64,000 nucleotides of DNA, taken from Artemisia argyi (taxonomy: Eukaryota > Streptophyta > Magnoliopsida > Asterales > Asteraceae). The notes under the pieces were generated by a model. It saw only the letters and a list, made by a program, of their open reading frames with translations, was not told the DNA's origin and made no database searches. Shown here one piece after another: positions 58,463-64,000 of the stretch (position 1 is the stretch's first letter; every line of letters starts with the position of its first letter). The stretch spans positions 5,761,001 to 5,825,000 of the forward strand of contig CM060703.1 in the NCBI GenBank assembly GCA_030686995.1, written 5' to 3'. The position numbers and the translations under genes were made by a program.

Positions 58463-59555
58463 CATACCTTTTGATATCCAATTAGAAATCATAAAAAGGC
58501 TTCCTGTCAAATCACTAATTCAATTCCGATCCGTTTCGAAACAATGGAAGTCTTTTATCGACAACCCGAAATTCATAAAAAACTACCATATCAATCACAC
58601 AAACCCCCAACATCATCTACTTGTACGGTACGGGTTGGATCATTTCCAATATACTTCGATTGTCGATAACAATACTTTCCCCCAACAAAAGTTTCCCTTA
58701 ACCGCCCCGGAGACCCTTTGCTTATTAAGAAACACATTATCACTCAGTTCCTTTGACGGGTTGTTATGGTTTCACGGAGACATAGATTCAAAAACTCAGA
58801 TGGTTGTTATTTGGAATCCTACTATTAGGAAATATGTTGCTATTGTTATCCCTTACCCCAAAGCGAGGTATATTGAACTTGGTTTTGGTGTTTGTCCTGA
58901 TACTAGCGACCCTAAACTGGTTAAGATTATTGTTGATAAAATATCTTGTATGTGGGTGGTTGAGGTTTTTACGTTAAGTACGCGTGTCTGGAAAACTGTA
59001 TATATGGGTGCGCCTCTTAAATCGTGTAATTTGGTGTTGTTTGAGGTTTTTGTAAATGGAGTTATGTATTTCCGTGCGTATGATGATAGAAATCGTGGAG
59101 TTAGGTCTAATTTTGTTATTTCGTTTGATTTGAAGAGTGAGAAATTTGGTGAAGTGTGTCTTCCGGAAAGATTAGTACATGCACCTCTTCTAGAGGTGGC
59201 GAAGGTGAATGAGTCGCTTGGTTTACTTGAGTATTATGACGAGGGTGACATGAGGGTTTGTGGTGTGTGGAGGAGGAAAGATGGTGCTAATAAACCGTTT
59301 ACTAAGATATATACTGTTAAGGTTGAGGGTGAGTCGCTCAATGGTGTATTAGGGTTTAGGAACAATGGTGAAGTTGTTGTGGAACTGTATGAAGATAATT
59401 ATAAAGAGTCTAGAATTGTAGTTTATGAACCCTCATCAGGGCATATTAATGGTGTTGGGTTTAATGGAAAGCGAGGTAGGTTTGATGCGTTGTTGTACAT
59501 GGAAACACTACTTATGCTTGATCAGTCAGATTCTATCATTCATCAACAACGATGA
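58463..59555 (+). pseudogene. F-box gene E, body displaced from its start
   Basis: The frame is open from F-box to stop (about 363 codons, IPFDIQLEIIKRLPVKSLIQF to SDSIIHQQR), with NPTIRK, GFGVCPDTSDPKLVKI, VFTLSTRVWKTVY and VLGFRNNGEVVVEL. It has no usable initiation codon: the first in-frame Met is about 110 residues in, past the F-box. The only way to extend the frame at the 5' end is through LTR sequence, with a TTG at 58455. No frameshift or stop has accumulated in the body, so the insertion is recent or the body has other use. It is most like genes B and C. Confidence 0.88.
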
Positions 59556-59756
59556 TGGTGCTATATTGCAAGGTGTCGAGATCAAGTTGCAGGTATTACA
59601 TGAGTCTTTATTATGCGAGGTAGGTTTGATGCGTTGTTGTACATGGAAACACTACTTTTGCTTGATCAGTCAGATTCTATCATCCATCAACAACGATGAT
59701 GGTGCTATATTGCAAGGTGTCGAGATCAAGTTGCAGTTTACATGAGTCTTTATTAT
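59471..59756 (+). repeat. 144-bp tandem duplication of the gene E 3' end
   Basis: The block beginning gcgaggtaggtttgatgcg occurs at 59471-59614 and again at 59615-59756. It covers the last codons, the stop and the first part of the 3'UTR. The second copy is outside the gene and would encode a short tail only. Confidence 0.92.
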
Positions 59757-61169
59757 TGAGTTTAGTTTATGTTACTAGAAAGATAAGTGTGAACATATTT
59801 GTAAGGGGATGCTGGTAAAGGTGGTTCAGTGGTAATTGGTTTACTGATTAACGTAATGTTTTGGTTTACTATATTTGGGACGGTAGATTAATTAGTATCT
59901 TGTTATTCTTGTATATCTTGGCGTATATGTGTCCGCAATTGTTTACTTTTCTACCTGATGTATGTTTTTTTTGCTTCGTTTGTTTGTTTATTCAAATTTT
60001 TGAAACATTTATATGTTATTAAAGTGAGTCAAACTTATAATCATCGAGCTATAAGACCAATGGCTAAACCAGTTGAGCCAAAGTCCTCATAGCCATACAC
60101 ATGCTTCTTTATTAGATGTGCTTTCATTGTAACCAATGTTATCTTTTAAGTTTGGCTAGGAATTATGGGGTCCCTGTAATTGCACGCGCATCAGCAATTC
60201 AGCATGTGGCTAGATCAAAGTCAAAGAACATGAATCAGTTATAGGATTAGGATTTAGGATACACTGTTCACAATCTCTGCTAGCTTTTGAACAATTGTTG
60301 CTCTCCTACGTCATGGCAGCCACAACAGCTTTATATTTCTGTGTTATAAGTTCTTGGTGTTTCACTTGTTTGTTTTCTTTTTAAAAAAAGCTGAAACACG
60401 CATATCTTATTAGCAGTGAGTCAAAGCTTGAAACTACGGATTTAACACACTTTGTTGATAGCAGTAGTGTAAAAGTACCAAATAACTCTTGATTATTTAT
60501 AAATGCATGTTTCAGTTAAGGTGATGCAGGTCACTTAAGTCCTTTTCTTTCTTTCTCTTGCAATTCCTTTTGTTGCCCCTTTCCTATTACCTGATTTCGT
60601 GCGCTTGTCTCCCTGACCACAAGACAGTGGTACGTACATTCTGCTGTATCAATTTCAACTAACTACCAACCAGCTTATACCCTAATCCCTGTTCCCTTCC
60701 AAAGCAGCCATGGCACTCGTTGAGACTCATCACATTTCTTTGCTGTGTTGCAACTTAGCCAGCATGGTAAAGCAAGGTCTTTGATGGTCTTAGATGTTTT
60801 ATGTGGTTTTTGGATGATACAGGAATACTAATTCGTTGGTTATTTAATCTCTTAAAAGTGTATCTTTTCCTTATGTAGACATGTAGTGCTGATGTGTAGC
60901 TTTTCCTTTGATTAATTTCATGTATTGATGCAAAACAATTTACTAAGGTTATCTAAATAATGGCAAACATGAGAGTTTATTGAACTATTTGAAAGGTCAT
61001 TTTGAAAACCGAATCAAACGGGTCTTCTCTGGTCAAGTCAAGCATACCTTTTTCCCCATTTTGTTTCTCTTCCTTTCTTCATTTCCCCTCCATTCCATTA
61101 TGATGTCTTAGTTTCAACCATTCCTTTCATAAAGAGCACTAATTAGTAAAATTTTACTAGTGTACATTA
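59757..61169. other. 3' flank of locus E, paralogous to the locus A flank
   Basis: Follows 11480-12930 almost step by step (aattgcacgcgcatcagcaa, aagaacatgaatcagttat, gtttcacttgtttg). No gene is seen. Confidence 0.75.
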
Positions 61170-61694
61170 TAGTAGAAAGAGTAAACTGCAAAATACATCC
61201 CTGTGGTTTACACATTTTGGCATCTTACATCCCTGTCAGAAAATTTTGACAAAATACATCACCCGTTAGACAAACGTTTGCCACCCTACATCCCTCGTTA
61301 ACCATGAGGACTAACGACGCAAAATTTTTCTCCGTTATCTCTTAACGAGATTGATAATGTTACACCGTTAGCCTTCAGGACTAACGGTATTTACACCATT
61401 AGTCATTTTTTACGTTATCTCCATTTTTTATACGTTTCTCCATTTTTTCTACGTTTTTATCCATTTTTTGTACGTTTTATCTGTTTTCTTTACGTTTTTA
61501 TCCGTTTTCTTTACGTTTTTATCCGTTTTTTGTATGTTTTATCCGTTTTTGTCAGTTTTTCTGTTTTTTGTACGTCTTACAATTTTTTTTTACGCTTTTG
61601 TTCACTTTATCCGTTTTTTGTACGTTTTATTCGTTTTTTTGTCAGTTTTCTTTTCTCTTTATTGTATGTCATATCATTTTTTTACGTTTTAATC

Positions 61695-62175
61695 CAATGT
61701 TGCAAAAATCGTGAATCGGTAGTCGGGCGGTCGACCACCCTGCAGCCTGTAATCGGTCAAGGCAGTGATTAATCGGTAATTAATCGGTTTGGCATTTCCT
61801 GCATGTTTTGGGAATTTCTAGAGAGCAAATTAAAGATCTTAACTGATTCCAAGTCTTCTATGTTTACAAACCTCAATAAAAGGCTTCAATTCTGATTATG
61901 AGGCCCATTGTACGTTATAAGTGAAATAAACGATCCCCAAATTAAGTAAAATGCCTAAATTTCTATTTTTTTTAATTGACCGATTCGGCCGATTTTTGGC
62001 CGATTCGACCGATTTTTGGCCGATTCGGCCGATTTTTGACCGATTATGCCGATTTTTGACCCATTTTTTCTGATTTTTTTGCCTAGGCCGATTTTTTCAC
62101 CGATTTTCGAAAATCGACAAGGTGCATCACCGATTAGCGATTAATCGGCCGATTCGGCCGATTTTTGCAACATTG
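61695..62175. mobile_element. hAT-like element nested in the left arm
   Basis: Ends CAATGTTGCAAAAATCG and CGATTTTTGCAACATTG are a perfect 17-bp inverted repeat. An exact 8-bp duplication, ttttaatc, lies at 61687-61694 and 62176-62183. The interior repeats ccgattcggccgattttt. 481 bp, no transposase. Confidence 0.9.
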
Positions 62176-62676
62176 TTTTAATCGGTCTTTTGTATATTTT
62201 ATCCATTTTTTATAAATTTTCTCTATTTTTTGTATGTTTTTATCCATTTTTTGTACGTAAAAAACGGATAAAAACATATACAACATAAAAAAAATGGATA
62301 AAATATAAAAAAAAAATTGATAAAACCATACAAAAACGGATAAAACGTAAAAACAATTGATACAAAAGCATAAAAATGGATAAAAACATATTAAAAATGT
62401 TAAAAAACAGCTAAAACGTACAAAAATGGATAAAACATTAAAAAAATAAAATAAAAAACCCTGATAAAACGTATAAAAAATGAGGAAATGACAAAAACGG
62501 ATAAAACATATAAAAAACAGATAAATACATACAAAAACGGATAAAACGTTAAAAAACTAACAAAAAACAGATAAAACGTACAAAAACTGATAAAACGTAC
62601 AAAAAACAGAAAAAAACTGACAAAAAACGGATAAACGTACAAAAAATGGATAAAACCGGATCAAACGTACAAATAA

Positions 62677-62731
62677 GGGAAAATGGCAAGAAAAGGCATC
62701 ATACTTGCCACTTTTTGTCATTGTATGTAGC

Positions 62732-62765
<34 letters not shown>

Positions 62766-63030
62766 AATTTGGCACTAACCTTTTGAAATCGTGTCATTGT
62801 ATGTACTTTGCGTCTTTTTCAGCCGTTAAATGACTATTTTACCCCTAAAATTTTGAAAAAAATAGAGGTAAAATGGTCACAAAGTACACACAATAGCACA
62901 ATTTAAAAAGGTGGGTACACACAATGACACAATTCAAAAAGGTTAGTGCCAAATTCAAAAAAAAAAAAAAAAAACGCTACATACAATGACAAAAAGTGAC
63001 AAGTATGATGTATTTTCCTGCTATTTTCCC
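62677..63030. mobile_element. Mutator-like fold-back MITE nested in the right arm
   Basis: The ends GGGAAAATGGCA and the region TTTTCCTGCTATTTTCCC pair imperfectly. Longer inner arms are nearly exact (acttgccactttttgtcatt against its complement). An exact 9-bp duplication, tacaaataa, lies at 62668-62676 and 63031-63039. Much of the 354 bp is palindromic, with poly-T and poly-A on opposite arms. Confidence 0.88.
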
Positions 63031-63378
63031 TACAAATAACATAGAAAAAAGGATAAAACGTACAAAAAATGAATAAAAGGTACAAAAAACGGAGAAAACG
63101 TACAAAGAACGGAGAAACGTACAAAAAATGGAGATAACGTAAAAGGACTAACGATGCAAATACCATTAGTCCTGAAGGCTAACGGTGTAACATTATCAAT
63201 CTCGTTAAGAGATAACGGAGAAAAAATTTGCATCGTCAGTCCTCATTGTTAACGAGGGATGTAGTTGGCAAACGTTTGCCTAACGGGTGATGTGTTTTGC
63301 CAAAAATTTCTGACAGTGATGTAAGATGTCAAATTGTGTAAACCACAGGGTTGTATTTGCAGTTTACTCTAGAGGAAA

Positions 63379-64000
63379 TAATAGAGAAAGTGTTGATAAG
63401 TTTGGATAATCTTGGTGCTTTATCCAAGCTGCTTCAAACTACTGCCTAATGCTTTAAACATGCTTGTGATTCGTAGTCAAAAATTGTACTAAAATTACCG
63501 GCTTTCTTCATAGGAATCGGACACTAAATACATCTTTAAGTGCCTCTACACCAAGTGACATTACGGGCCAGGTCACAAACATAGTTGCTACGACTTGACT
63601 TTGCATCCACAATGCTTTCAGTTATGCAACAATCCCATCATTCAGCAGCAACACTGAGAAATGGTAACTATAATGTCCGTGATTTGGTGCTCGTGGACAT
63701 CAATCCTGTATTACACAACTATTAACAAACTACAAAGCCCAAAAGTGGTTGCTAATATGGGCCTTAAAGGCTTAAACTAAATTGGCAACTCCATTCAAAC
63801 ATTGTAGAGACTAAAAAAAAAGTCCCTTCAAAGGAAATCAAAGTTTATGCTTCATAAGAAGTGCCCAACGATAGTTGCTAATGTAATTGTATAACCTACA
63901 AGGTTTTTTTGGATTTCTTTCCCTAGAGAATGTAACTGTCAAGTTAAAGACATATTGTAACTCACAAGTATGAGGTCGAGTAAGATACACAATAATTTGT
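63379..64000. repeat. Conserved non-coding module, copy 6, and shared flank
   Basis: 63379-63715 is a full module relative of 12937-13310 (gagaaagtgttgataag, taccggctttcttcatagg, cagcaacactgag). 63720-64000 matches 13310-13500 and 22010-22110 and runs off the window. Confidence 0.75.

Larger units (their letters stand above)
61179..63369. mobile_element. Mutator-like element, 2.2 kb, with two nested elements
   Basis: Termini gagtaaactgcaaaatac and gtatttgcagtttactc are inverted. The inverted similarity runs for over 300 bp inward and then into arrays of ttttatccgttttttgtacg (left arm) and its complement (right arm). Flanking 9-mers are tagtagaaa (61170-61178) and tagaggaaa (63370-63378). Each differs at one base from the unoccupied tagaagaaa at 12929-12937. 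No transposase gene is seen. Confidence 0.8.

Noticed and set aside
61468..63233. Phe/Tyr-rich frames such as repeated FLYVLSVF
   Set aside because: They are translations of the ttttatccgttttttgtacg arrays in the Mutator-like element arms.

Overview
The window is nuclear DNA of a flowering plant. It is AT-rich, its genes are sparse and have long 5'UTR introns, and transposons fill most of the rest. The Ty1-copia gag and the F-box family look most like those of daisy-family (Asteraceae, probably Anthemideae) genomes; that placement is inference from protein style.

The organising theme is a tandem cluster of F-box genes (F-box plus F-box-associated domain, putative SCF ubiquitin-ligase substrate adaptors), all on the + strand. 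Three are intact: B (15374-16492), C (19383-20492) and D (23255-24421). Two are broken. A (10299-11480) is a frameshifted near-copy of D. E has lost its ATG and is split after codon 5 by a 3.5 kb solo-LTR-like insertion (pieces at 54942-54957 and 58463-59555). Two orphan 3' ends lie at 2943-2999 and 3163-3216. Each full locus keeps the same layout: untranslated exon, 5'UTR intron ending in a conserved acceptor, coding exon, related 3' flank, then a conserved non-coding module of about 370 bp. An O-fucosyltransferase pseudogene lies at the left edge (1043-2646, - strand).

Region by region: 1-2900 holds a LINE tail and the O-fucosyltransferase pseudogene. 2900-8930 holds the orphan F-box tails, a hAT-like element carrying a LINE, an Emigrant-like element and a Mutator-like element. 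8930-25830 holds F-box loci A-D. 25830-30770 is an unidentified AT-rich insert plus a decayed Ty1-copia element with gag, primer-binding site and one LTR but no pol. 30770-40596 is gene-poor with several small elements. 40597-41096 is a run of 500 Ns. 41097-52800 repeats 28890-40596 almost base for base and is probably a false duplication made by two overlapping contigs placed on either side of the gap. 52250-64000 is locus E and its flank, where a 2.2 kb Mutator-like element contains a hAT element and a second Mutator-like element.

The most useful result is how precisely the insertion history can be read. Target-site duplications are exact or nearly so, and paralogous empty sites within the same window confirm several insertions. 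I found no tRNA, rRNA or CRISPR feature.
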